Origin: Xylophilus rhododendri
GTDB lineage: Bacteria > Pseudomonadota > Gammaproteobacteria > Burkholderiales > Burkholderiaceae_C
Length of the DNA stretch: 64,000 bases
Assembly: GCF_009906855.1 (NCBI RefSeq)
Contig: NZ_CP047650.1
Location: 3,348,001-3,412,000, forward strand
Direction: 5' to 3'
Below are positions 50,129-58,064 of this stretch, one piece after another. Below the pieces are notes generated by a model. That model did not search any database. It worked only from the letters and a program-made list of their open reading frames with translations, and had not been told where the DNA came from. Position 1 is the first letter of the stretch. Each line of letters opens with the position of its first letter. A program made the position numbers and the translations under genes.

Positions 50129-51193
50129 ATGGCCCGCATCGCGATCGCCGGCGCCGGCCTGCTGGGCCGGCTGCTGGCCTGGCAGCTGGGGCATGCGGGG
50201 CACGAGGTGGCGGTGTTCGATCCGGCGCCCGGGCCGGAGCCCACCTACGACGGCCACGGCGCGGCGGCCTTCAGCGCGGCCGGCATGCTGAGCCCCACGG
50301 CCGAACTCGACCGGGCCGATGCGGCCATCGCCGCACTCGGCTGGCGCTCCATCCCGCTGTGGCGCGACATCGTCGAAGGCCTGGGCGCTCCCGGCCTCTT
50401 GAAGCAGCGCGGCAGCCTGCTGCTGGCCCACCGTGCCGACCGGGCCAGCGCCCAGCGTGTGCTGGCCCGGCTGCAGGGCGCCCGCCCGGCACCGCAGGCC
50501 CTGGGCGCCGAAGCCCTGGCCACGCTGGAGCCGGCGCTGCACGGCGCGGCCAGCGCCTGGCTGCTGCCGCAGGAGGCGCAGATCGATCCGCCCGCCACGC
50601 TCTGCCTGCTGCAGCGCCGCGCCGCCGCCTCGGTGGACTGGCACTGGCGTTCGCCCGTCGCTGCCCTGTCGGCCGGACGGCTGCAGGCCGGCGGCCGGAC
50701 GCTGCATGTCGACTGGGTGTTCGACACCCGCGGCCTGGGCGCCCGCTCGGGCAAGGCGGAGGACGGTGGCTTCGCCACGCTGCGCGGCGTGCGCGGCGAG
50801 ACCGTCTGGCTGCAGGCGCCCGCCCATGGCCTGACGCGGCCGGTGCGCCTGCTGCATCCGCGCCATGCGGTCTACCTGCTGCCGCGCGGCGCGGACCGGG
50901 TCTTCGTCGGCGCCAGCGAGATCGAGTCCGAGGACCGCTCGCCCGTCTCCCTGCGCAGCTCCGTCGAGCTGATGGCCGCCGCCCACAGCGTGATGCCGGC
51001 CCTGGCCGAGGCACGCATCGAAAGGCTGGACCGCAACCTGCGCCCGGCCTGGCCCGACCACCAGCCCGGCACCGAGGTGAGCGAGGGCCTGGTGCGCATC
51101 AACGGCCTGTTCCGCCACGGCTGGCTGATGGCGCCAGCCCTGGTGCAGGACGCGCTGGCCCGGGCCGGACTGAAGGAGGCGTTGCATGCCTGA
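50129..51193 (+). CDS. thiO: Glycine oxidase ThiO
   Basis: This 354-residue FAD-dependent D-amino acid oxidase-family enzyme oxidises glycine to iminoglycine for thiazole formation. The N-terminal dinucleotide-binding motif IAIAGAGLLGRLLAWQL is followed by the family's GAAAFSAAGMLSPTAE. The C-terminal half has RHAVYLLPRGADRVFVGASE and the FAD-contacting end INGLFRHGWLMAPALVQ. It starts two bases after thiC and overlaps thiS by eight bases. Presence of ThiO implies the oxygen-dependent route instead of ThiH. Confidence 0.93.
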   Translation: MARIAIAGAGLLGRLLAWQLGHAGHEVAVFDPAPGPEPTYDGHGAAAFSAAGMLSPTAELDRADAAIAALGWRSIPLWRDIVEGLGAPGLLKQRGSLLLAHRADRASAQRVLARLQGARPAPQALGAEALATLEPALHGAASAWLLPQEAQIDPPATLCLLQRRAAASVDWHWRSPVAALSAGRLQAGGRTLHVDWVFDTRGLGARSGKAEDGGFATLRGVRGETVWLQAPAHGLTRPVRLLHPRHAVYLLPRGADRVFVGASEIESEDRSPVSLRSSVELMAAAHSVMPALAEARIERLDRNLRPAWPDHQPGTEVSEGLVRINGLFRHGWLMAPALVQDALARAGLKEALHA

Positions 51194-51395
51194 GATCGCC
51201 ATCGAACTCGCCGGCCGCCCGCACCGGGTGCCCGAAGGCAGCAGCCTGGCCGATCTGCTGGCCGCGCTCGGCCATGCGCCGCAGGCCTGCGCCACCGCGC
51301 TCAACGGCGACTTCGTGCGCCGCGAACAACGCCATGCCACCCGGCTCGCCGAAGGCGACCGGGTGGTGCTCGTCCAACCCATCGTCGGTGGCTGA
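51186..51395 (+). CDS. thiS: Sulfur carrier protein ThiS
   Basis: This 69-residue ubiquitin-like protein donates sulfur to the thiazole as a C-terminal thiocarboxylate. The invariant C-terminal Gly-Gly (VQPIVGG) is present, and LNGDFVRREQ is the usual central motif. It overlaps thiO by eight bases and precedes thiG by three. No thiF gene is in the operon, so the adenylylating partner must be encoded elsewhere or replaced by MoeB. Confidence 0.95.
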   Translation: MPEIAIELAGRPHRVPEGSSLADLLAALGHAPQACATALNGDFVRREQRHATRLAEGDRVVLVQPIVGG

Positions 51396-51398
51396 ACC

Positions 51399-52223
51399 AT
51401 GAACCCATCCTCCTGCCTGCCCGCCGATACCTGGCGGGTCGGCGACACCCTGCTGCGCAGCCGTTTCCTGCTGGGCACGGCCGGTTATCCCTCGCCGGCG
51501 GAGCTGGCCCAGGCCATCGCCGCCGCGCGGCCGGCTGCCGTCACCGTCGGCCTGCGGCGCGGCCTGGCCGGCGGCGGCGACGACAACGGCTTCGTCGCCA
51601 CCGTGCATGCCGCGGCCCGCGCCGCCGGCGCGCAGCTGCTGCCCAACACCGCCGGCTGCCGCACCGCCCGCGAGGCCGTCGTGCTGGCGCAGATGGCGCG
51701 CGAGCTCTACGGCACCGACTGGATCAAGCTCGAAGTGGTCGGCGACGAACACACGCTGCAGCCCGATCCGGTGGAGCTGGTGGCGGCGGCGCGCGAACTG
51801 GCGCGTGATGGTTTCACCGTCTGGCCCTACTGCACCGACGACCTGGTCACCGCGCGCCGCCTGCTCGATGCCGGTTGCCCGCTGCTGATGCCCTGGGGCG
51901 CGCCCATCGGCTCCGGCCAGGGCCTGCTCAATCCCTTCGCGCTGCGCACGCTGCGCGAGCGCCTGCCCGACACCGTCCTGATCGTGGATGCCGGCATCGG
52001 CGCGCCCTCGCATGCGGCGCAGGCCCTGGAGATGGGCTTCGACGCGGTGCTGCTCAACTCGGCCGTGGCCCATGCGGCGCGCCCGGCCGCCATGGCGCAG
52101 GCCTTCCGCCTGGCCATCGAGGCAGGGCGCACTGCCTGGGGCGCGGGCGTGATCGCCCGGCAGGACTTCGCCGTGGCCAGCACGCCGGTGGGCGGCGAGG
52201 CCTTCCTGATCGGCGCGCCATGA
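51399..52223 (+). CDS. thiG: Thiazole synthase
   Basis: This 274-residue TIM-barrel enzyme builds the thiazole ring from deoxyxylulose 5-phosphate, iminoglycine and ThiS-thiocarboxylate. The Schiff-base Lys lies in [18 protein letters not shown]. Phosphate-binding glycine loops are [13 protein letters not shown] and [17 protein letters not shown], ending in [11 protein letters not shown]. The start at 51399 gives a slightly extended N-terminus with [11 protein letters not shown] as the first conserved motif. Its TGA overlaps the thiDE start. Confidence 0.97.
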   Translation: MNPSSCLPADTWRVGDTLLRSRFLLGTAGYPSPAELAQAIAAARPAAVTVGLRRGLAGGGDDNGFVATVHAAARAAGAQLLPNTAGCRTAREAVVLAQMARELYGTDWIKLEVVGDEHTLQPDPVELVAAARELARDGFTVWPYCTDDLVTARRLLDAGCPLLMPWGAPIGSGQGLLNPFALRTLRERLPDTVLIVDAGIGAPSHAAQALEMGFDAVLLNSAVAHAARPAAMAQAFRLAIEAGRTAWGAGVIARQDFAVASTPVGGEAFLIGAP

Positions 52224-53770
52224 GCGGCCTGGCCATTGTCTGGACCATCGCCGGCACCGACAGCGGCGGCGGCGCCGGCATCGCCGCCGATCAGCGCGCG
52301 GCCGATGCCTGCGGCGTGCACCTGTGCACCGCGGTGGCGGCGGTCACCGCGCAGAACTCGCAGGGCGTGCGGCGCATAGACGTGCTGCCGCCCGCCACCC
52401 TGGCCGCCCAGCTCGCCACGCTGGAACACGACCTGCCGCCCGCCGCCATCAAGACCGGCCTGCTCGGCGGCCCGCAGCAGGTGGCCCTCGTGGCCGAATG
52501 GATCGACCGGCTGCGCCAGCGCGCGCCGGTGGCGCTGGTGGTCGACCCGGTGCTCTCGGCCAGCACCGGCGCGGACTTCGCCGATGACGCCACGCTGGCC
52601 GCCTACCGCGCCCTGCTGCTGCCGCGCGCCACGCTGATCACCCCCAACCGCCGCGAGGCCGCCCGGCTGGCCGGCCTGCCGGAAGCCAGCGCCGCGCCGC
52701 TGCTGGCCGCCGCCCTGCGCTCGCGCGGCGCGCACAGCGTGTGTGTGACCGGCGGCGACGACACCCGTGCCGACGGCCTGGCCCTGGACTGGATGGACAC
52801 CCCGCAGGCCGCCGGCTGGCTGGCCCTGCCGCGCCTGGACACGCCGCACCACCACGGCACCGGCTGCACCTTCGCCAGCGCCGCGGCGGCCGCGATGGCG
52901 CAGGGCTTCGTCGCCGCCGATGCCCTGGTGCTGGCCAAGATGGCGACCGCCCAGGCCTTGCGCCACGGCAGCGCCGCGGGGCAGGGCGCCGGACCGGTGC
53001 GGGCGCGCGCCGGCTTCGCGACGGATGCCTCGCTCATGCCGCAGATGTCGTGGAGCGCCGAGCCCTGCTTCGCCCCTTTCTCGTCGCCCGCCGCATGGCC
53101 CGCGCTGGGCCTCTACGCCATCGTCGACAGCGCCGGGCGGGTGGCCCGGGTGCTGGAAGCCGGCGTGCGCACGGTGCAGCTGCGCATCAAGACACCGCCC
53201 GGCCCCGACCCGGCCTGGCGCGCCCAGGTGCGCCAGCAGATCGCCGAAGCCGTCGCCCGCTGCCGCGAACACGGCGCGATGCTCTTCGTCAACGACCACC
53301 ATGCCCTGGCCGCCGAACTGGGCGCTTCCGGCCTGCACCTGGGCCAGGAAGACCTGCTGGCGCTGGACGACGGGCAGCGCCTGGCCCTGCGCGCCGACGG
53401 CGCACCGGCGCTCGGCATCAGCTCGCACAGCCTGTGGGAGCTGGCGCGCGCCCGCTCGCTGGCGCCGCGCTACATCGCCTGCGGCCCGGTCTGGCCGACG
53501 CTCACCAAGCAGATGCCCTGGCGCGCGCAGGGGCTGGACAACCTGGCCTGGTGGGTGGCCATGGCCGGCGCGCCTGTGGTGGCCATCGGCGGCATCCTGG
53601 AGCCGGCACAGGCCGAGGCGGCGGCCGCGCGCGGCGCCGATGGCGTCTGCGTGGTGCGCGGCCTGGGCGATGCGCCTTCGGCCACGGTCCCCGCTTTCCT
53701 GCAGGCGCTGCGGCGCGGTGCCGGGGCCGCACGGCCGCCGCTGCCGCCAGGGCCGCGGCCCAGCCTCTGA
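52220..53770 (+). CDS. thiDE: Bifunctional HMP(-P) kinase / thiamin phosphate synthase (ThiD-ThiE fusion)
   Basis: This 516-residue fusion has residues 1-260 as a ThiD kinase: [17 protein letters not shown] with the anion-hole Gly run, [18 protein letters not shown] and the catalytic Cys/Asp motif [12 protein letters not shown]. Residues 285-500 form a ThiE barrel: [55 protein letters not shown] and VAIGGI. The enzyme phosphorylates hydroxymethylpyrimidine phosphate and joins it to the thiazole to make thiamin phosphate. ThiD and ThiE domains carry all recognisable catalytic residues. Its stop is six bases from the convergent end of the first F-box gene. Confidence 0.95.
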   Translation: MSGLAIVWTIAGTDSGGGAGIAADQRAADACGVHLCTAVAAVTAQNSQGVRRIDVLPPATLAAQLATLEHDLPPAAIKTGLLGGPQQVALVAEWIDRLRQRAPVALVVDPVLSASTGADFADDATLAAYRALLLPRATLITPNRREAARLAGLPEASAAPLLAAALRSRGAHSVCVTGGDDTRADGLALDWMDTPQAAGWLALPRLDTPHHHGTGCTFASAAAAAMAQGFVAADALVLAKMATAQALRHGSAAGQGAGPVRARAGFATDASLMPQMSWSAEPCFAPFSSPAAWPALGLYAIVDSAGRVARVLEAGVRTVQLRIKTPPGPDPAWRAQVRQQIAEAVARCREHGAMLFVNDHHALAAELGASGLHLGQEDLLALDDGQRLALRADGAPALGISSHSLWELARARSLAPRYIACGPVWPTLTKQMPWRAQGLDNLAWWVAMAGAPVVAIGGILEPAQAEAAAARGADGVCVVRGLGDAPSATVPAFLQALRRGAGAARPPLPPGPRPSL

Positions 53771-53776
53771 AGCGGC

Positions 53777-54799
53777 TCAGCCGTAACGGGCATGCAGGTC
53801 CTGGAGCTGTTCCTGCATGCAGGCCTCTGCCGCATCTCGTTCTTGCGGCGTGTGGAGCGCCAGTCGCGACTGCAGGGACTCGACATACCAGTTGGTACAC
53901 GGAACCGGGCGCTGCACACCCTGGCGCAAACATGCCAGCGCGATCGCGCGCAGAGGGGGGTCGAACCGCACGATGTGCGCCAGTGCGTGGAAATGGGCGA
54001 TCTCCATCGACAGCGGATTCACGCTGCGCACCCCCAGCAGCAGCACCCGCAGCACCGGCATCTGGCGCTCCTGCGGCCAGGATTTCAGTTGCCACAGCAA
54101 GTGCAGGAACATGCTCAGCACCGTGGGGGCGAGTTCGCTGCCGAGGGCCTGCTCGCCCAGTACGCCGGACCAGAAAGCCTCGGCCAGTACCAGATACAGG
54201 CGCTGCTGCTCGACCTGCGGCAGCAGGAAGTCGGCTCCGAGCAGGGTGTCGAGCGCCGCGAATCCCCGCTCCGCCTCCACCGGACGCTGGCCCAGGCTGG
54301 TGGCCGCCGCGATGAAACGCAGCAGTTCGGCCTGGGCCTTGCGCCCCAGGGCCTTGCCCGCGGCGATGCCGGCCAGCCGGGTCAACCACGGCTCCTGCTG
54401 CGGCAGCGGCAGCCGCAAGACGGCCAGGGTGGCGCTGAGCAGCGCGCGCCGCGCCAGCGCCGGATGGGCAATGAAATGGATCTGCGGCAGCACCGCCGCC
54501 AGTGCCGCCGGCAGGTCGGCCGCCGAAGCCAGCCGGACCGCCGCGCGGGCACGGGCCAGGTCCGCGCCCACGATCGCGTTCAGGGCCTTGCTGGTGTGGG
54601 CCAGCGCCTGCAGATCAGGTGCGGACAGGAAGGCGAAGGTCCGTTGCTGCAGCTCCACCGGCAGGGTTTCCAGCAGACTCGGTTCGGAGCTGCCGACCCC
54701 GGCGTCTTCGGTGCCGTCTGCATCGGCATGGACGGACGCGGGACCGCCTGGCTTGTGACGTCCTGACGCGGCGCCGAGGTTCGCAGGAGGAAGGGTCAT
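53777..54799 (-). CDS. F-box-like candidate effector, paralogue 1
   Basis: This 340-residue protein has a Ser/Pro/Ala-rich N-terminus (residues 1-40), then an F-box-like motif at 45-78. It reads TLPVELQQRTFAFL and then SAPDLQALAHTSKALNAIV, matching the eukaryotic pattern LPxE-L-xxIF-xxL-xxxDL-xxL-xxTS-xxL-xxxV. The rest is an all-helical domain shared with the neighbours: DLPAALAAVLP, LRLPLPQQEPWLTRL, a LGQRP-x-GFAAL stretch, LYLVLAEAFWSGVLG and a WP-x-E-x-VLRVLLLGVRSV repeat. F-box proteins recruit targets to SCF ubiquitin ligases in eukaryotes, so a bacterial one is expected to act inside a host cell. It follows paralogue 2 by 21 bp and probably shares its promoter. Confidence 0.75.
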   Translation of the reverse strand: MTLPPANLGAASGRHKPGGPASVHADADGTEDAGVGSSEPSLLETLPVELQQRTFAFLSAPDLQALAHTSKALNAIVGADLARARAAVRLASAADLPAALAAVLPQIHFIAHPALARRALLSATLAVLRLPLPQQEPWLTRLAGIAAGKALGRKAQAELLRFIAAATSLGQRPVEAERGFAALDTLLGADFLLPQVEQQRLYLVLAEAFWSGVLGEQALGSELAPTVLSMFLHLLWQLKSWPQERQMPVLRVLLLGVRSVNPLSMEIAHFHALAHIVRFDPPLRAIALACLRQGVQRPVPCTNWYVESLQSRLALHTPQERDAAEACMQEQLQDLHARYG

Positions 54800-54820
54800 G
54801 GCTGGCTTCTCCTGCGGTCT

Positions 54821-55698
54821 TCAGGCCGCGTGCAGTTCGGTGCCACCGGTCACGATGCCGTGCAAGGTCTCCAGCAACGCGATGTGCAAGGCCTGGCGAT
54901 CGCGCAGCGGAAAGTAAGGAGGGCTGGCCAGGAGCGCCTCCGTCATTTGGAGCCCGCACTCCGTTTTCAGCGACCAATCCTGTACCAGGGCCAGCAGACG
55001 GCGAAAGATCCGGGACACCGCCTGGTTCGTCTTTTCGGTGCGGTGGTACGCATCGCCCAGTGCACCCGTGCTGAAGGCCTGCGCCACGGCCAGGTAGAGC
55101 CTGCGCTGGGCGCGGGGATGCAGGCCGCGCGCCTCGGCCAGCAGCAGCTCGAAGGCGGCCAGTGCCGCCTCCACGTCCTGTGGCTGGCCGTCCAGCCGCT
55201 CCACCGCCGCGATCAGCTCGCGCAGGCGGGTGCGCCACACGGGGGTGTGCATGGGCGTTCCACCATCTCCAGCAGCCGGGCCAGCCAGTCCGCACGCTGC
55301 CCGGGTGCGAGCAAGGCCACGCTCAGGATGGCGATGCGCAGCGCGGGCAGCAACAAGGGCAGACGGGTGATGCGGGCCAGTTCCGGCAGCGCCGCCTGGA
55401 GCGCGGCCGGCAGGTCGCGGGCTGTCTGCAGGTTCCTGACCACCAGCGCGCTGCTGCGCGCCTGCGCGGTGCAGGCCTGCAGGCGGCGGCTGGTCGCCCA
55501 CAGGGCGCCGACGTCGCGCGGGTCGTCGAGGCACAGGACGATGCGGTCGAGCATCTCGGTCGGCAGCATCTGCAGCGGGCCGGGCAGGGGGGCCAGTTCC
55601 TCATCGATGACGTGGGTATCCGGCTGGCCTGGATCCTGTGTGGTGACAGTGTCGGCCGCACGAACGGCGGCGCCGGGGTCGGCGTTGAGATGGAGCAT
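54821..55698 (-). pseudogene. F-box-like candidate effector, paralogue 2, split by one-base frameshift
   Basis: Two frames form one paralogue. The first (start 55698, stop 55213) carries the F-box-like motif at residues 43-77 (LPTEMLDRIVLCL, then DDPRDVGALWATSRRLQAC) and the first part of the helical domain. The second (from an internal ATG at 55252, or by frameshift) carries ELIAAVERLDGQPQDVEAALAAF-type sequence, the LYLAVAQAFSTGALG motif and the C-terminus. One missing base near 55258 reconciles the frames and restores the alignment to the sister proteins (292 residues in total). It could be a pseudogene, a sequencing error, or two translationally coupled pieces. A PIP-type promoter box lies 73 bp upstream. 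Confidence 0.7.
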
Positions 55699-55733
55699 GG
55701 TGTGCGGGTCTTCGTCGGCAGCGAGGGGACTCG

Positions 55734-55795
55734 ATTCCAATGCCCCGCCGCGCGGGCCGGAAACCGCCGCACGAAGCGGCGGCGCGCCCACCGAA
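55734..55795 (-). promoter_or_regulatory. PIP/hrpII-type box and -10-like element before F-box paralogues 2 and 1
   Basis: On the minus strand TTCGG-N15-TTCGT spans 55795-55771, and TGGAAT lies after 31 bases (55739-55734). The inner TTCG-N16-TTCG pattern is the hrpII box recognised by HrpB, and TTCGB-N15-TTCGB is the plant-inducible promoter recognised by HrpX. The first start codon is 73 bp downstream. Confidence 0.75.
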
Positions 55796-55803
55796 ACGCC
55801 GTC

Positions 55804-56925
55804 TCAGGCCTGCGCGCCGGATGGATCGGGCCGTGCGCGCTTGGCCGGGCGGGCCTCGTCGGTCTGCCGGGCCTGCAGGGTCCTGCGCCGGTTCAGCTCG
55901 AAAACCTTGCGCAGTGCGCGGCGCCGCTCGCCGACGAGTTCCTGCACCTCGCGCCGCACCGGGTGGCGCATGAGCGCGGCGACGGTGTGCACCATCATCA
56001 GCTCCGGATCGGGGTCGAGGGTGATGCCGCCCCAGTAGGTGCACTCCATCGCGACGGCCCAGGCCGTGGACTTCAGTCGAAGGATCGCCGGCCAGGCGTG
56101 GGTCAGCCCCTGTACCCGCTCGCCCGGATGCAGGCTGTGCATGCCCAGCAGCAAGGGGGCCAGAACCTGGATCGCCCGCTCGTCCGGCCAGTTCCGCACC
56201 CGTTCCAGCAGGTGGACGAACATCGGCAGCACCCGCGGGTCGTGCGGCGTGCCGGCGGCGCCCTGGGGGCCCAGGGCGCCTGCCCAGAAGGCGCCGGCGA
56301 TCGCGCGGTACACGGTGTCCTGCACCGCGTCGGACTGGTCGGCGCAGCCGTCTATCAGGCAGCCGAAGGCGGCGAAACCGCTGTCCGCCCGTGCCGGCCA
56401 CCGGCCCAGGATCGCCACCGCCGTGCCCAAACGGCGCAGCCGCAGCCGCTCGTTTCGCGGGAAGCCCTTGGCGTCGATTTCATGGCCCAGGCGCGCGATC
56501 CAGGCATGGCGCTGCCAGGGCGGCAGGCCCAGCACGGCCAGCGTGGCCACCTGCAGCGCCGGGCGCGCCAGCGGCAGCCGGTCGATGCCGGCGATCTCCC
56601 ACAAGGCCCGCTCCAGCGCCGCCGGCAGATCGGCCGCGCACGGCAGCCCCTGCACGACAAAACTGCGGGCCCGCTCCTGCGCCACGCAGGCCCGCAGGCC
56701 GCGGCTGGTGCCCGCCACCGCCGCCAGCTCGCGCGGCCCCAGGTGGGAAAACACCTGCTGCCACAGCTCCACCGGCAGAAGGGCCAGGGCGTCCAGCGCA
56801 GGCTGGGGCGGTGCTGCCCGACCGTCGGCATCGGCTGCCGGTGCTGGCGGATCATGCGCGCCGGCCCGGTGGCTGGCGGCGGCACCCGCCAGGATGGCCG
56901 ATGGCCCGGGGAAAGCTGGGTGCAT
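55804..56925 (-). CDS. F-box-like candidate effector, paralogue 3
   Basis: This 373-residue protein starts MHPAFPGPSA with a long Ala/Pro-rich N-terminal region. Such a region fits a type III secretion signal better than a Sec signal. The F-box-like motif at 49-82 reads LLPVELWQQVFSHL and then GPRELAAVAGTSRGLRACV, the best match in the cluster. The helical domain follows: DLPAALERALWEI, LGLPPWQRHAWIARL, AILGRWPARADSGFAAF, VYRAIAGAFWAGALG and WPDERAIQVLAPLLLGMHSL. A basic C-terminal tail (RPAKRARPDP) could be a nuclear-localisation-like sequence. The ATG at 56925 is preferred to 56946 because it gives the MHPxF start shared with paralogue 5. It lies 35 bp after paralogue 4 and is probably co-transcribed with it. 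Confidence 0.75.
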   Translation of the reverse strand: MHPAFPGPSAILAGAAASHRAGAHDPPAPAADADGRAAPPQPALDALALLPVELWQQVFSHLGPRELAAVAGTSRGLRACVAQERARSFVVQGLPCAADLPAALERALWEIAGIDRLPLARPALQVATLAVLGLPPWQRHAWIARLGHEIDAKGFPRNERLRLRRLGTAVAILGRWPARADSGFAAFGCLIDGCADQSDAVQDTVYRAIAGAFWAGALGPQGAAGTPHDPRVLPMFVHLLERVRNWPDERAIQVLAPLLLGMHSLHPGERVQGLTHAWPAILRLKSTAWAVAMECTYWGGITLDPDPELMMVHTVAALMRHPVRREVQELVGERRRALRKVFELNRRRTLQARQTDEARPAKRARPDPSGAQA

Positions 56926-56960
56926 TGCAGCACTCGCTGGTCGCAAGGCGGGGGTGGGCT

Positions 56961-57929
56961 TCAGCGCCAGCCGGCTTCCAGTTCACGGCGCTTTCTCTCT
57001 GCCGCACGGGTCGCCCCGCGTTGCTCGATCGGCGGATAAGTTGCCAGTTCACTGTGCACCGCTTTTTCGAGCGGGCTGATGTCTCCATAGGTGAGGATGC
57101 CCTCGGCCAGGCAGGCCAGCCCTTGCGCCCGCCACTGCGGTTCCATGCGATCGACCGCCGACAGGGCGGCGACGAATATCGACTCCTGGGCGCGCGGGGG
57201 CAGGATGCGCATGGCCAGCAGCAGGTCTTCCAGAACATGCCTGCTGTCTTGCGGCGGCCAGGACTGGATGCGGCCCAGCAGGTCGCGAAACATCTGCGTC
57301 ACACGCGGGTCCGGCGCCACGGAGTCGTCGCGGTGGCCGAGGACGCTTCTGTACAGCGCGCCGGCGAGTGCGCGGTAGAGCCGCCTGAGCCCCGCCTGCG
57401 GCAGGTCCGCGCTTGCGGCCAGCAGGGTCTCGAAGGCCGCGAATCCCTTGTCCGCCGGCACGGGGCCGAAGAAGTCCAGGCTCGCGTCCTCGGCCGCGGC
57501 GACGATGGCTTGCAACTGCTCCACCTCGTGGCTCGCCAGCGGCATCGCCGCCACGCCGGCCGACAGCTGCCGCAGGCACCGCCCGCGTTGCCAGAGCTGA
57601 CAGCCCAGGATGGCCGCCACGGCGGCATGCACCACCACCCGTGCCTCGGCCAGGGAGCCGAGGGCGCTGATGCGCGGCATCTTCACGGCCAGCACCGATG
57701 AAATATCGTCGTCGTATTGCAGCAGCGCGTGGCTCAGGGCTTGCGCCTGCGAGGCCGCGGGCAGGGGGCTCGGGGTGCGCGCGGACAGTTCACCCAGCGG
57801 ACCCGGCTCGTGCCGCGCTTGCACAGGCGCATCGCTGGCGGGATCGTCGGTGCGCTGGCCGGCATCGCCGACGCTTGCGCCGAGGTCGGAGCGGGTGGAG
57901 GAGGTGGAGTGGGTGGCGGGAAAGTACAT
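56961..57929 (-). CDS. Cluster paralogue 4, helical domain without a clear F-box
   Basis: This 322-residue member of the same family starts MYFPATHSTSSTRSD, Ser/Thr-rich like secreted type III effectors. The region where the others have the F-box (about 60-100) has no LPxE...TS pattern. The helical domain is retained: LWQRGRCLRQLSAGVAAM, VPADKGFAAFETLLAASADLP, LRRLYRALAGALYRSVLG, WPPQDSRHVLEDLLLAMRIL and RMEPQWRAQGLACLAEGI. It may therefore bind the same host partner without recruiting the ligase, or be a diverged copy. Its promoter carries a PIP-type box 64 bp upstream of the start, making it the first gene of a unit with paralogue 3. Confidence 0.65.
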   Translation of the reverse strand: MYFPATHSTSSTRSDLGASVGDAGQRTDDPASDAPVQARHEPGPLGELSARTPSPLPAASQAQALSHALLQYDDDISSVLAVKMPRISALGSLAEARVVVHAAVAAILGCQLWQRGRCLRQLSAGVAAMPLASHEVEQLQAIVAAAEDASLDFFGPVPADKGFAAFETLLAASADLPQAGLRRLYRALAGALYRSVLGHRDDSVAPDPRVTQMFRDLLGRIQSWPPQDSRHVLEDLLLAMRILPPRAQESIFVAALSAVDRMEPQWRAQGLACLAEGILTYGDISPLEKAVHSELATYPPIEQRGATRAAERKRRELEAGWR

Positions 57930-57956
57930 GGAAGAGCGTTCGCGGGAAAGGCCGTC

Positions 57957-58017
57957 ATTTCAAGGCTTCGCGGCCAAGCCGGTGAGCGCAACACGAAGAC
58001 GCGTTCGGCGTTTCGAA
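57957..58017 (-). promoter_or_regulatory. PIP/hrpII-type box and -10-like element before paralogues 4 and 3
   Basis: On the minus strand TTCGA-N15-TTCGT spans 58017-57993 (TTCG-N16-TTCG is exact; the first B position is A, so the strict PIP form has one mismatch). TGAAAT follows after 30 bases (57962-57957). The start codon is 64 bp from the box. Confidence 0.65.
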
Positions 58018-58064
58018 GCGGCCGTCTCCAGTCAGCGGCACCGGCAGCACCTGCGGGGCCGGCC

